Assembly (NCBI GenBank): GCA_910586285.1
Contig: CAJUGR010000094.1
Coordinates: 1 to 6,986 of the forward strand
DNA: 6,986 nucleotides
Direction of reading: 5' to 3'
Source: an uncultured Erysipelotrichaceae bacterium
Lineage (GTDB): Bacteria; Bacillota_I; Bacilli_A; Erysipelotrichales; Erysipelotrichaceae
Shown piece by piece: positions 1 through 6,892 of the stretch. Every line of letters starts with the position of its first letter. Within the stretch, counting starts at the first letter, position 1. A model generated the notes under the pieces. The model ran no database searches. It saw only the letters and a list, made by a program, of their open reading frames with translations, and was not told the DNA's origin. A program made the translations under genes and the position numbers.

Positions 1-178
1 TTCCTCAATCATTACTGAAACAAGTTGCGCTTATAGCATTAAGTATCCAAATAACTTAGGCAACAGAAGAAATCCGGAATAAATTGTGGTTATACAGATC
101 TAGGAGCCTCTCACTCCGCGTTGTTGTACAACCCATGTTTTGTGTGCCCCACCTAATTTCAGATTACCATTATACTAA
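1..178. other. Unassigned region, no gene recognised
   Basis: I find no convincing gene here. The longest open stretches are about 25 to 35 codons on either strand, with no plausible start and ribosome binding site. One plus-strand frame is open from the window edge to a TAA at 80-82, and another to a TAG at 57-59. Either could be the extreme 3' end of a plus-strand gene lying outside the window, but neither peptide is recognisable. A perfect 10-bp palindrome GTTGTACAAC sits at 123-132. A TATAAT on the minus strand at 169-174 has no -35 box at the right distance. I do not recognise a tRNA or other known RNA. Confidence 0.3.
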
Positions 179-216
179 AAAACCAGAGTTTATTCATTAT
201 GAATTTCTCTGGTTTT
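179..216 (-). terminator. Rho-independent terminator, probably bidirectional
   Basis: AAAACCAGAG (179-188) pairs perfectly with CTCTGGTTTT (207-216). An inner ATTCA/TGAAT stem closes the loop. Read on the minus strand, the 3' arm ends in six consecutive T residues (177-182). It lies about 95 nt beyond the stop codon of the large surface-protein gene, so it most likely ends that transcript. On the plus strand the hairpin is also followed by a T-rich run (TTTTATTTTA), so it could also stop a transcript entering from the left edge. Confidence 0.8.
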
Positions 217-310
217 ATTTTAGGCTGTTTTCTTATGCGTTACAGCCCCTTCTTTATCTTTAATAATTGAGAATTGTTTCCCCTTATTTCTGAAAATCAG
301 CTTATTATCA

Positions 311-3300
311 CTACGATTGTTTTCGCTTTCGATATTGACTGTACGACAAGGTACAACCGGTTAATATCAACAGGAACCACCATATTGTCCACTTGGTATT
401 ATCTCCGGTATTAGCCCCGCCGATATTGGTATTGGGGTTATTGGAATTAACCAAATCTCCGTATTTATCAAACCAATCTTGATCTATATTACGATCAGGG
501 ATGCCATCTCCATCATCGTCAATATTGCGATCCGGCTTACCATCACCATCATCATCAATGTTCAGATAAGGAGTAAAGCCCTCACCGGTGTCATAGGCAA
601 AACCATTATAGACGCAATCCTTATTCGGTATCCAACGCTTAATAATCGCAATATTGATATTGGCTTTACCATCATGATCCGTATCGATATTAATATCCGC
701 CTTGCCGTCTCCTTTGGTATCAATATCAATGTCAGGAATATTATCAAAATTCGTATCGATATTTAAGTCCGCAATACAATCTTTGTCCAAATCAATGTTC
801 AGATCCGGTTTACCGTCACCGTCCGTATCAACATTGATATCCTTGCCTTCTAACGGACACTGTTTATCCTTATCATCATCTTTTTTATTCCCGTTTGGAT
901 CGTATTGTGTTCCATCCGGCAAAATGACAGTGCCATCCGGCAGAATCGTAGCACCATCCGGAGTTTCAAGATCGGTACCGTTCGGGAATTCCACTTTTCC
1001 ACCTTCCGGTACTTTTACACTTCCATCCGGTTGTTTTTCTGGCTGATCTCCCTTATCATTCGGAAGTCCGCACACATCATCACCGGTGTTGATTGTTTCA
1101 TCCTTGCCAACCACACAGTTGTTGTTTTCATTGTCTTTCTGTGCTTCATTACTGATTGCATATTTCACCAATTTATCAGTGATAAAGGTCACAAAGTCGC
1201 CTTCTCTTTGAACACGGATTTGCGTAACTTTGTTATTGGTATCAATTTGATAGACAATTGGTTCTGCATCCGTCCGGGCTCCACCCATCGCATCACCGAG
1301 AGTGGTTGTCTCTTCCACATATGGTAAGTAAACCTTAATACTTCCATCCGGTTGGATCTTGGTCGTTCCTTTTCTTAAGTAAACATCGTATACCACAATC
1401 GCCTTCTTTGGCAGTTTCGGTACATCATTCTCACTGATTTCATCAACGATCAATTCAACCTTCGGATCAAAGCTGGTATCACCCTGTCCTTCTACCTTAG
1501 CACTCTTATCATCTGTCTCTACGACTTTTTTACGACTGGAATTCCATTTCTCTAATGCATCATGAATCCAGTCCTCAATATCCTTTTTCTCGGTTTCATC
1601 AATCTTGTTTTTGATTTCTTCATATTCTTTTTGTACTTGATCAATGATTTCCTTGGATTCATCACTGCCATCAATATCATCAATGTCAGGTAACGGCACG
1701 ATTTGGAACGTTAAAGTGCCTTCATTTCCGGCATTATCAATCGCTTTGATTGTATATGTGCCGACTCCCTCAATCCGCTCACTGACATCCGCTTGGAATG
1801 TACCTGCCACAACACCGTCTCTAGTATATTCCCCGTAGGATAAGCCACTGCCTTCATCCTTGATCGTCACAAAACGCGGTAAATAGTAATACTTATAGAC
1901 ACCTTGATCTTTTACGCCACTGATTGTCGGTGCTTTGCGATCAATCATCAGTGCTTCGTCATTGCTTTCTTCACTACAATTTCCTGCTTTATCACACGCT
2001 TTTGCCTTGATCGTAAGCTCCACATCATTTTGATAGGTTACTATTCCTGATAAGCTTGTTTTGTTTGTGGTTCCACCTTTGGATGTTTCACTGTATACAT
2101 AATTGTCAATACCACTTGTTTCATCACTGCTTAACATCGTCACTTCTGCCCCTTGTTTCATCCAGTTGCCAAAGCTTAATGTATTGATGAATGTCGCAAA
2201 GGCAGAAGTATTAATCTCTTTCATCGTCAAGGTCGGAACGGTCGGCGATGTTTGATCAATCTTTAACTGATAGCGAATTGCCTTGGCAATAATACCCGTA
2301 GTGGAATTCTTTAAATAGAATTCAACGGAATAATCACCATCACTATGATACGTCAAGGGCTGTGTTTGGAAACTAATGCCGTCCGCACTTATCTGATCAT
2401 AGCCATCTTTTCCTGTCGTTGAGATACGAACATCACTTACATACCAGTTATTCTTGCCCTTGGTTCCCTCTACCTTATAATAACCATTGCCGTTATTTGG
2501 TAAAGAATTACTGTTAATAATCAAGGTTCCTTCTTCATAAATAAATTCGTAATTCGGATGCGATAAGCCATTCACTTGAATGCCATCATTATAATATCCG
2601 ACTCCTTGATCAATGGGATATTTACTGGTGATAATCGGTGTTCCTAAATTGTCACCGGAAATCGGTTGCGGATTATAAGTGACACCGTTGTCCTTGAATA
2701 CTTCTCCCGTCAGTTTGGTTACATTTTTCGGTTTTACCGTAGTTCTTCTGCGATTAACAGTGATAACTTTCGTATCAGAGGAAGACTGTACACTGCTGTC
2801 TCCTGCCTTCGTTACTTTTAACGTAAAGCTTCCCACTCCGCTCACTTTAACGGTGCCGCTGCTTAAGACAGCTCCGGTACCGTTATCATTTTCGATTGAC
2901 CATGTAACACTGCCGCTACCTTGCCCACCGCTGGATGTAGGAGTATACGTATCTCCATACATCATAGAATCCGAACTGCTGATTTTGATGGCCGGATTTT
3001 GCATCGGCAGTTCCGAAATCGTAATCGCTTTGGATACGGTTTTCGGATTGTAATTCGTATTCCCTGCCACGGTAGCTTCTAAGGTAAAAGTACCACTCGT
3101 TAAAATCTTAAACTTGTTGGAACCAGCAATCTGTGCCACAGAATTACCACCGGTGATTGTATATGTTTCATTTTCTCCGCTATCATTACCGGATGTGGTA
3201 ATCGCAATTTCCTGATTGGCATGAAATGGATAATTGGCATTGTTGGTAATCTGATAGTTATCTTGATTTGCCTTACCTACCACAATGGTAATTGCTTTGG

Positions 3301-5266
3301 TAAAGTCCATTTGATTGCCATCCTTACCCGAAACAGTAATATTGTAAGTACCGGCATTCAGATTACTGCCTTTTACTTTCAATGTACCATTAGTATCGAT
3401 ACTGAACTTCGCATCATCACTACCATTTCCTAATTGAATGGAAGCGATATTTGAAGTCGGTTCTCCGGCAGGATATTGAAGTGAAATCGTACCAATCGTA
3501 CCATTTACTTTTGTATAAGCATCGTTATAAACGAAATCAGTAATGGAAGGAGTAAACACTGCCGTTGGGGTAGGTTTATCTGTCACCTCGAATTTATAAT
3601 CTTGGGTATTGCCATAAGCGTCACTGAGATGCAATGTATAAGTACCTTCACTTAACGTACCACCTGTAAAATCACTCGTGTTTCCGGTCGCATCCGTTAT
3701 CGTTGCGCTATAAGAGTTCCATCCCGATTGCTCACTAGGGACAGCGAGAGAAATCGAATCTTGTATTTTTATTTTGTTGGTAACCGTGGTAGAATAGCCG
3801 GATAATATTGGCGTACCTTTATATAAATCAACGATGATTTCCTGACTCATAATATCATTCGAAAAAATATATTTTCGATAAACGCGCTGATTATGAACCG
3901 CTACATTAATCTTATTATCCGCAAAACCATCACAAATACTTGCCGTGTTGCCAACAGTATCCTCTACTTGACAAGTAACTGTGTCTATAGATGTTGATAC
4001 AACGCTTAATTCGACATTATCATGGTATTTTTCTTCATTTTGATATGCAGTATCATTTGTCTTTACTGCGTTTATTTTTAAAGGAATTTTTATAATTTTC
4101 TCGCTGCCAATTTCACTGCCAAGAAAGACCCTTCCTTTTTCTGTCAACACAATGTGGAAGCCCGCCATCTTTTGCAGTTTCAAAATTTTTCCATCTTCTT
4201 TAAAGTAATACGCTAATTCACTTCCTTGAGAATATACTTTTCCATCACCAATAAAGCTGACATCAGCGACATTCGTAGGATTTGAACTACTACCTGAAGC
4301 AACTCCAGTATATCCAAAGCAAACATCACTGACTTCATAGAGGCCGGAAACTGTAGTATTTAACGTTGTTGAAAGCGTTAATCCTTTTTTCTGCCTTCCA
4401 ACAATATAACCTTTAGCAGTAATATCTTCCTGAACCAATACCGCTACTGAGGGATTTCCATATACCGAACCGATGGCATCAATATCAACGACATTGGTAA
4501 AAAAATCTGTTCTGTTTTCCGCATAGATTGGGGTTGGCTTTGTAACATCATGTAATGTATTAATTCCATCGTATACCATACCACCCCAACTATAAATGGT
4601 TCCGTCATTTTTCAAAGCATAAATAATATTCGGTTCTGTCCGGGTTAATTTTTTTACATCGCGGATATCTACTTTTGTGAAAGTAGTACTGGAATTGGTT
4701 GTCCCATTACCAAATTGTCCGTTCGTATTATCTCCACTCGCATATACATCTCCATTTGCGGTCAGGATGTAATTCGTTCTTTCGGTGGATAATACAGATA
4801 CAATATTAGGAATTCCCGGATCAACTATGATGGCTTGTGCAAAATATTCTGATGATACCGTACCATTTCCGAATTGACCATAATCATTGTATCCCCATAC
4901 ATATAAAGTATTATCCGAGCGTAATGCCATCCCACTGCCCTTTGGCATCGAACCATTACCACTAGAAGAAGATCCAGATACCTTTATTACCTTTTCTAAC
5001 GGCTTACCAGCACTATCCATCATAATTGTAATATCATATTCATTGTTAAATGCGGGATTAAAATACAAATGATTTCTTTCGCTTATAATATACATAGAAA
5101 AAATTGTATTGTTTCTAGTAAGAGAACCCAATTCAAAATCTATAATCTTTTCTTTCCCATCATCCCCCTCCGCCGCATTCAATAAATGTGCTGTATTACT
5201 TACAACCGGCACCCCCACGACCAACGCCATAACGAAGCATATCAGAACAACTATCCTCTTTCTCAT
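311..5266 (-). CDS. Large secreted surface protein: RCC1 repeats, Ig-like modules, acidic DxDxDG repeats, C-terminal anchor
   Basis: This is a complete 1651-residue protein, predicted to be exported and held at the cell surface. I do not recognise a named family for the whole chain. Residues 1-32 form a signal peptide (MRKR, hydrophobic core, likely cleavage near LLNAA). Residues about 110-395 carry RCC1-type propeller repeats, clearest at 113-140 (VWGYNDYGQFGNGT) and 166-190 (ASGDNTNGQFGNGT), then more degenerate. Residues about 565-920 look like cadherin/Ig-like and MBG-like beta modules ending in TLIIN. Residues 1005-1195 hold two Ig-like modules (KACDKAGNCS, KAIDNAGNEG). A charged helical stretch covers 1201-1250 and a beta-rich domain about 1265-1375. 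Pro-Asp-Gly repeats follow at 1412-1460 and 12-residue acidic repeats at 1478-1604. The end is NTGDN, a hydrophobic segment (1626-1642) and RKRK. The start is supported by the signal peptide and by AGGAAGG 5 nt upstream. It probably acts in adhesion or ligand binding; this is inference from architecture. It is likely transcribed from the ECF-like promoter at 5372-5398. Confidence 0.9.
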   Translation of the reverse strand: MRKRIVVLICFVMALVVGVPVVSNTAHLLNAAEGDDGKEKIIDFELGSLTRNNTIFSMYIISERNHLYFNPAFNNEYDITIMMDSAGKPLEKVIKVSGSSSSGNGSMPKGSGMALRSDNTLYVWGYNDYGQFGNGTVSSEYFAQAIIVDPGIPNIVSVLSTERTNYILTANGDVYASGDNTNGQFGNGTTNSSTTFTKVDIRDVKKLTRTEPNIIYALKNDGTIYSWGGMVYDGINTLHDVTKPTPIYAENRTDFFTNVVDIDAIGSVYGNPSVAVLVQEDITAKGYIVGRQKKGLTLSTTLNTTVSGLYEVSDVCFGYTGVASGSSSNPTNVADVSFIGDGKVYSQGSELAYYFKEDGKILKLQKMAGFHIVLTEKGRVFLGSEIGSEKIIKIPLKINAVKTNDTAYQNEEKYHDNVELSVVSTSIDTVTCQVEDTVGNTASICDGFADNKINVAVHNQRVYRKYIFSNDIMSQEIIVDLYKGTPILSGYSTTVTNKIKIQDSISLAVPSEQSGWNSYSATITDATGNTSDFTGGTLSEGTYTLHLSDAYGNTQDYKFEVTDKPTPTAVFTPSITDFVYNDAYTKVNGTIGTISLQYPAGEPTSNIASIQLGNGSDDAKFSIDTNGTLKVKGSNLNAGTYNITVSGKDGNQMDFTKAITIVVGKANQDNYQITNNANYPFHANQEIAITTSGNDSGENETYTITGGNSVAQIAGSNKFKILTSGTFTLEATVAGNTNYNPKTVSKAITISELPMQNPAIKISSSDSMMYGDTYTPTSSGGQGSGSVTWSIENDNGTGAVLSSGTVKVSGVGSFTLKVTKAGDSSVQSSSDTKVITVNRRRTTVKPKNVTKLTGEVFKDNGVTYNPQPISGDNLGTPIITSKYPIDQGVGYYNDGIQVNGLSHPNYEFIYEEGTLIINSNSLPNNGNGYYKVEGTKGKNNWYVSDVRISTTGKDGYDQISADGISFQTQPLTYHSDGDYSVEFYLKNSTTGIIAKAIRYQLKIDQTSPTVPTLTMKEINTSAFATFINTLSFGNWMKQGAEVTMLSSDETSGIDNYVYSETSKGGTTNKTSLSGIVTYQNDVELTIKAKACDKAGNCSEESNDEALMIDRKAPTISGVKDQGVYKYYYLPRFVTIKDEGSGLSYGEYTRDGVVAGTFQADVSERIEGVGTYTIKAIDNAGNEGTLTFQIVPLPDIDDIDGSDESKEIIDQVQKEYEEIKNKIDETEKKDIEDWIHDALEKWNSSRKKVVETDDKSAKVEGQGDTSFDPKVELIVDEISENDVPKLPKKAIVVYDVYLRKGTTKIQPDGSIKVYLPYVEETTTLGDAMGGARTDAEPIVYQIDTNNKVTQIRVQREGDFVTFITDKLVKYAISNEAQKDNENNNCVVGKDETINTGDDVCGLPNDKGDQPEKQPDGSVKVPEGGKVEFPNGTDLETPDGATILPDGTVILPDGTQYDPNGNKKDDDKDKQCPLEGKDINVDTDGDGKPDLNIDLDKDCIADLNIDTNFDNIPDIDIDTKGDGKADINIDTDHDGKANINIAIIKRWIPNKDCVYNGFAYDTGEGFTPYLNIDDDGDGKPDRNIDDDGDGIPDRNIDQDWFDKYGDLVNSNNPNTNIGGANTGDNTKWTIWWFLLILTGCTLSYSQYRKRKQS
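341..418 (-). other. C-terminal anchor region, degenerate sortase-like signal
   Basis: Residues 1617-1651 have the three-part layout of a Gram-positive sorting signal. A short polar motif (GANTG followed by DN) occupies the place of LPxTG. A hydrophobic stretch of about 17 residues follows (WTIWWFLLILTGCTLSY), then a basic tail RKRK. The canonical Leu and Pro are absent; only the Thr-Gly-Asp portion matches. It may be cut by a sortase of unusual specificity, or simply serve as a membrane anchor with the protein outside. The sequence alone cannot decide. Confidence 0.6.
455..835 (-). repeat. 12-residue (36-bp) DxDxDG acidic repeats
   Basis: Within the surface protein, residues 1478-1537 are five tandem 12-residue units of the form N-I-D-x-D-x-D-G-x-x-D-x (for example NVDTDGDGKPDL, NIDTDHDGKANI). 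A 31-residue interruption (1538-1568) contains Trp and Cys and lacks the pattern. Three more units follow (1569-1604: NIDDDGDGKPDR, NIDDDGDGIPDR and a decayed NIDQDWFDKYGD). Alternating Asp with Gly matches calcium-binding loops of the thrombospondin type 3/EF-hand-like class. Calcium-dependent rigidity of the stalk near the anchor is an inference. The DNA shows the same roughly 36-bp period, rich in ATCAATAT-type words on the plus strand. Confidence 0.8.
887..1033 (-). repeat. Pro-Asp-Gly tandem repeats (7-8 residues)
   Basis: Residues 1412-1460 of the surface protein read as successive 7- to 8-residue units built on PDG or a variant: QPDGSVK, VPEGGKV, EFPNGTDL, ETPDGATI, LPDGTVI, LPDGTQY, DPNGN. 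The word CCATCCGG recurs on the plus strand in this interval, so the repetition is visible at DNA level. Such units are expected to form short beta turns, giving an elongated spacer between the folded domains and the acidic repeats. Confidence 0.75.
4691..4930 (-). repeat. RCC1-type repeats, two best-conserved copies
   Basis: Residues 113-192 of the surface protein contain two clear RCC1 blades, each ending in GQFGNGT, preceded by LRSDNTLYVWG and LTANGDVYASG. The pattern continues less clearly with LKNDGTIYSWGG (218-229), IGDGKVYSQG (339-348) and LTEKGRVFLGS (374-384). The full propeller region therefore probably spans about residues 110-395. RCC1 folds are seven-bladed propellers used for protein binding. 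The number of true blades here is uncertain. Confidence 0.75.
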
Positions 5267-5271
5267 AGAAA

Positions 5272-5280
5272 CCTTCCTCT
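5272..5280 (-). promoter_or_regulatory. Ribosome binding site of the surface-protein gene
   Basis: On the minus strand AGAGGAAGG ends 5 nt before the ATG at 5264-5266. This strong purine-rich site, followed at once by a signal peptide, fixes the start codon. Confidence 0.85.
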
Positions 5281-5305
5281 CTTAACTGTTTTTATATCAA
5301 TAAAG

Positions 5306-5349
5306 AATCGGCATATACTTTCTGTAAACGCTGTTTCTTCCTGCCGATT
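5306..5349 (-). promoter_or_regulatory. Hairpin in the 5' leader of the surface-protein gene
   Basis: AATCGGCA (5306-5313 on the plus strand) is an exact inverted copy of TGCCGATT (5342-5349), giving an 8-bp stem. The loop is 28 nt and contains a small AAAC/GTTT stem. It lies between the inferred transcription start (about 5365) and the ribosome binding site, and no T-run follows it on the transcript, so it is not an evident terminator. A run of six C residues (5350-5355, minus strand) precedes it. It may stabilise the message or modulate translation; no known riboswitch class is recognised. Confidence 0.5.
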
Positions 5350-5371
5350 GGGGGGAGAATTGCATACTAGT

Positions 5372-5398
5372 GACCGAAAACAAAGTCAAAAGGTTTCA
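5372..5398 (-). promoter_or_regulatory. ECF-type promoter for the surface-protein gene
   Basis: The minus strand reads TGAAAC (5393-5398), a 16-nt spacer, then CGGTC (5372-5376). A -35 with GAAC/AAAC and a -10 starting with CG, separated by 16 nt, is the established layout of promoters used by ECF sigma factors such as Bacillus SigW and SigM. The inferred start near 5365 gives a leader of about 100 nt. The gene just upstream encodes an ECF sigma factor, which is the natural candidate to use it. No sigma-A promoter with correct spacing was found for this gene. Confidence 0.65.
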
Positions 5399-5513
5399 AA
5401 CTTTCTTAAAAAAATTCACTTTTTAGTTTTTGTATGTATTTACAATTTTTAACATTCTGCCTTTATAATTCGTTGTCAATAAGATTATTTGTAATATTTT
5501 AAAAATGGGAAGA

Positions 5514-5555
5514 GAATTAAAAAGTATGATCATTGAAATTCATACTTTTTAATTC
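5514..5555 (-). terminator. Hairpin terminator directly after the sigma-factor stop codon
   Basis: GAATTAAAAAGTATGA (5514-5529) pairs over all 16 bases with TCATACTTTTTAATTC (5540-5555) around a 10-nt loop. On the minus strand it starts at the first base after the TAA. The 3' arm supplies a run of five T residues opposite an A run, as in bidirectional terminators, but the stem core has few G or C. A second T run lies a few bases beyond. It probably ends or attenuates the sigma-factor transcript before the surface-protein promoter. Confidence 0.7.
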
Positions 5556-6644
5556 TTATTCTGATAATGAAAGAAAGTCTTCTTCCCATCCTCTGTCCTT
5601 TAACATTTGATAATATTGATCATCTGCTTGACGTAACGCTTCATAAATACCTTTGATTTCTTTTATCTCTGTTTCCTCTTTGGTTTGCATCTCATTAAGA
5701 TTTGAAGCCCATCCAATGCATATATAATAAGCCTCTTTGGATGAACTGACAATTCTGTCCTCATAGGGATGTTGACCAAAAGGTTTTGGTGAGTATTCTT
5801 GATCACGATGAATAAAGGATGTCTCATTTAAGGTGTTAGTCGGTTCTTCCTGTATCGATGCCGCCTGTTCCTTTGCTTGATTCCAGTCATAGATTGCCAT
5901 CGTTCCACCGGATATTGCCAACACGGTAAAGGAAGTCACACAAACGATATTGACTGCCTGTCCCATAAAGAAATCAGATAGCTTCTGTTGGAAAGCCTTG
6001 CGCAATTCCACGAATGAAAATATGGTGATCGCAGGAAGCAGCGCATCCACATCGAAAGTGATATGTCGCTGTTCTCTTTCTTCAAACACGCGAATACGTG
6101 TTTTTAATTCTTCCTTTGCTCGCCGACAACGTGTCTTTACCGTTCCAAGCGGCAATTCTAAGTACGCTGCGATCTCATTTAATTTCATCTGTTTAAAGTA
6201 TGCCAACTCCAGTACTTCCCGGTATTTTTCATCCATTTGCCCAAGAATGCTCCTCAACACCTCTTGTTCACTGGTATAAGCATTTTCTTCTTGAGGCAGC
6301 ATATACCGCCGTTTTTCTTCATAGGATTGCTTCAATTCTATCTTCGCAGGATCTACCGCATTTTCATTACGATTACGATAAAACAAATTTACGCATTTGG
6401 AATGAATGATCCGATTCAGCCAGCTGTAAAAAAACTGCGGATCCTGTAAAGATTGAATCGATTTATGAACTTGAAGAAAGGCTTCCTGCACAACATCTTG
6501 TGCATCCGCTTGATTGTTAGTCAGACGATTGGCAATCGCAATCGCTCTTGCATAATACGTATGATATAACTCATCAAAGGCGCTCTCATCCCCTGATTGT
6601 AATCTTTTTACCAATTCTATTTCACTTGCCTGCATAACAATCAT
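5556..6644 (-). CDS. ECF-type sigma-70 factor with C-terminal transmembrane segment and extracytoplasmic tail
   Basis: This RNA polymerase sigma factor directs transcription from a small set of promoters. Region 2 spans about residues 9-92 (SAFDELYHTYYARAIAIANR, then DAQDVVQEAFLQVH and FFYSWLNRIIHSK). Region 4 spans about 126-180, with the helix-turn-helix around LNEIAAYLELPLGTVKTRCR. Plain ECF factors end near 180 residues, but this one continues to 362. A linker and amphipathic part (190-229) is followed by a membrane segment (about 230-250, VNIVCVTSFTVLAISGGTMA) and a polar tail (255-362) predicted outside the cell. I recognise no domain in the tail. The layout suggests a sigma factor held at the membrane, with the tail acting as sensor or built-in anti-sigma. 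No separate anti-sigma gene is visible. The first ATG is chosen because AAGGA lies 6 nt upstream; the ATG at codon 4 would be too distant. The likely target is the downstream surface-protein gene. Confidence 0.9.
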   Translation of the reverse strand: MIVMQASEIELVKRLQSGDESAFDELYHTYYARAIAIANRLTNNQADAQDVVQEAFLQVHKSIQSLQDPQFFYSWLNRIIHSKCVNLFYRNRNENAVDPAKIELKQSYEEKRRYMLPQEENAYTSEQEVLRSILGQMDEKYREVLELAYFKQMKLNEIAAYLELPLGTVKTRCRRAKEELKTRIRVFEEREQRHITFDVDALLPAITIFSFVELRKAFQQKLSDFFMGQAVNIVCVTSFTVLAISGGTMAIYDWNQAKEQAASIQEEPTNTLNETSFIHRDQEYSPKPFGQHPYEDRIVSSSKEAYYICIGWASNLNEMQTKEETEIKEIKGIYEALRQADDQYYQMLKDRGWEEDFLSLSE

Positions 6645-6650
6645 CTCTTT

Positions 6651-6655
6651 TCCTT
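6651..6655 (-). promoter_or_regulatory. Ribosome binding site of the sigma-factor gene
   Basis: AAGGA on the minus strand lies 6 nt before the ATG at 6642-6644. It supports that start over the in-frame ATG three codons later. Confidence 0.75.
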
Positions 6656-6667
6656 ACTCTCATTGCG

Positions 6668-6696
6668 ATTATAACATCATCGTTTTTACTTGTAAA
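6668..6696 (-). promoter_or_regulatory. Sigma-A promoter of the sigma-factor gene, extended -10
   Basis: The minus strand has TTTACA (6691-6696), a 17-nt spacer and a perfect TATAAT (6668-6673), with TG one base upstream of the -10. The inferred start near 6661 leaves a leader of under 20 nt before the ATG. The near-consensus boxes suggest steady housekeeping expression. I see no TGAAAC-16-CG motif here, so there is no sign of autoregulation. Confidence 0.85.
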
Positions 6697-6892
6697 TACC
6701 ACGATTGTATGCAAATATTTCCAATATTGTTTAAAAAGGCGATAAACAAAGCACTTTTCACATTTTGAAAACAAATTTATTCTTTACTTATATTTAATGT
6801 GCATTAACTTAGCAGAAAATAAAAAAATATTCTTATATAACTATTGTAATATAAATAACGTATAATAAAAACAGAGTGTATGGTGATGTTAT
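6697..6892. other. AT-rich intergenic region
   Basis: This very AT-rich stretch lies between the sigma promoter and the reading frame at the right edge. A TATAAT on the plus strand (6861-6866) could be the -10 of a rightward promoter, but no acceptable -35 lies 16-18 nt before it. No stable hairpin, repeat array or RNA gene is evident. Confidence 0.35.

Noticed and set aside
16..21. Second TGAAAC motif on the plus strand
   Set aside because: The bases 16 nt downstream (ATTAAG) have no CG-type -10, so it does not match the ECF promoter layout.
223..247. GGCTGT/ACAGCC inverted repeat as another terminator
   Set aside because: The stem is only 6 bp with a 13-nt loop and lies next to a much better terminator. 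It could be part of the same 3' region but is not convincing alone.
702..1327. Plus-strand open frames of 114 and 140 codons opposite the acidic and PDG repeats
   Set aside because: They mirror the repeated minus-strand coding sequence, with composition dictated by the repeats, and have no start signals.
5186..5452. 88-codon plus-strand open frame over the surface-protein start and leader
   Set aside because: It overlaps the signal-peptide coding region and the promoter, and has no ribosome binding site or recognisable protein.
5439..5469. Plus-strand TTTACA and TATAAT as a promoter antisense to the sigma gene
   Set aside because: The spacer is 19 nt, in a very AT-rich stretch where such matches arise by chance. 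No plus-strand gene follows.
5462..5479. TTGACA (minus strand, 5474-5479) with nearby TATAAA as a housekeeping promoter for the surface-protein gene
   Set aside because: The two boxes are only 6 nt apart. At 17-19 nt spacing the best -10 is AATGTT or TGTTAA, which is poor.
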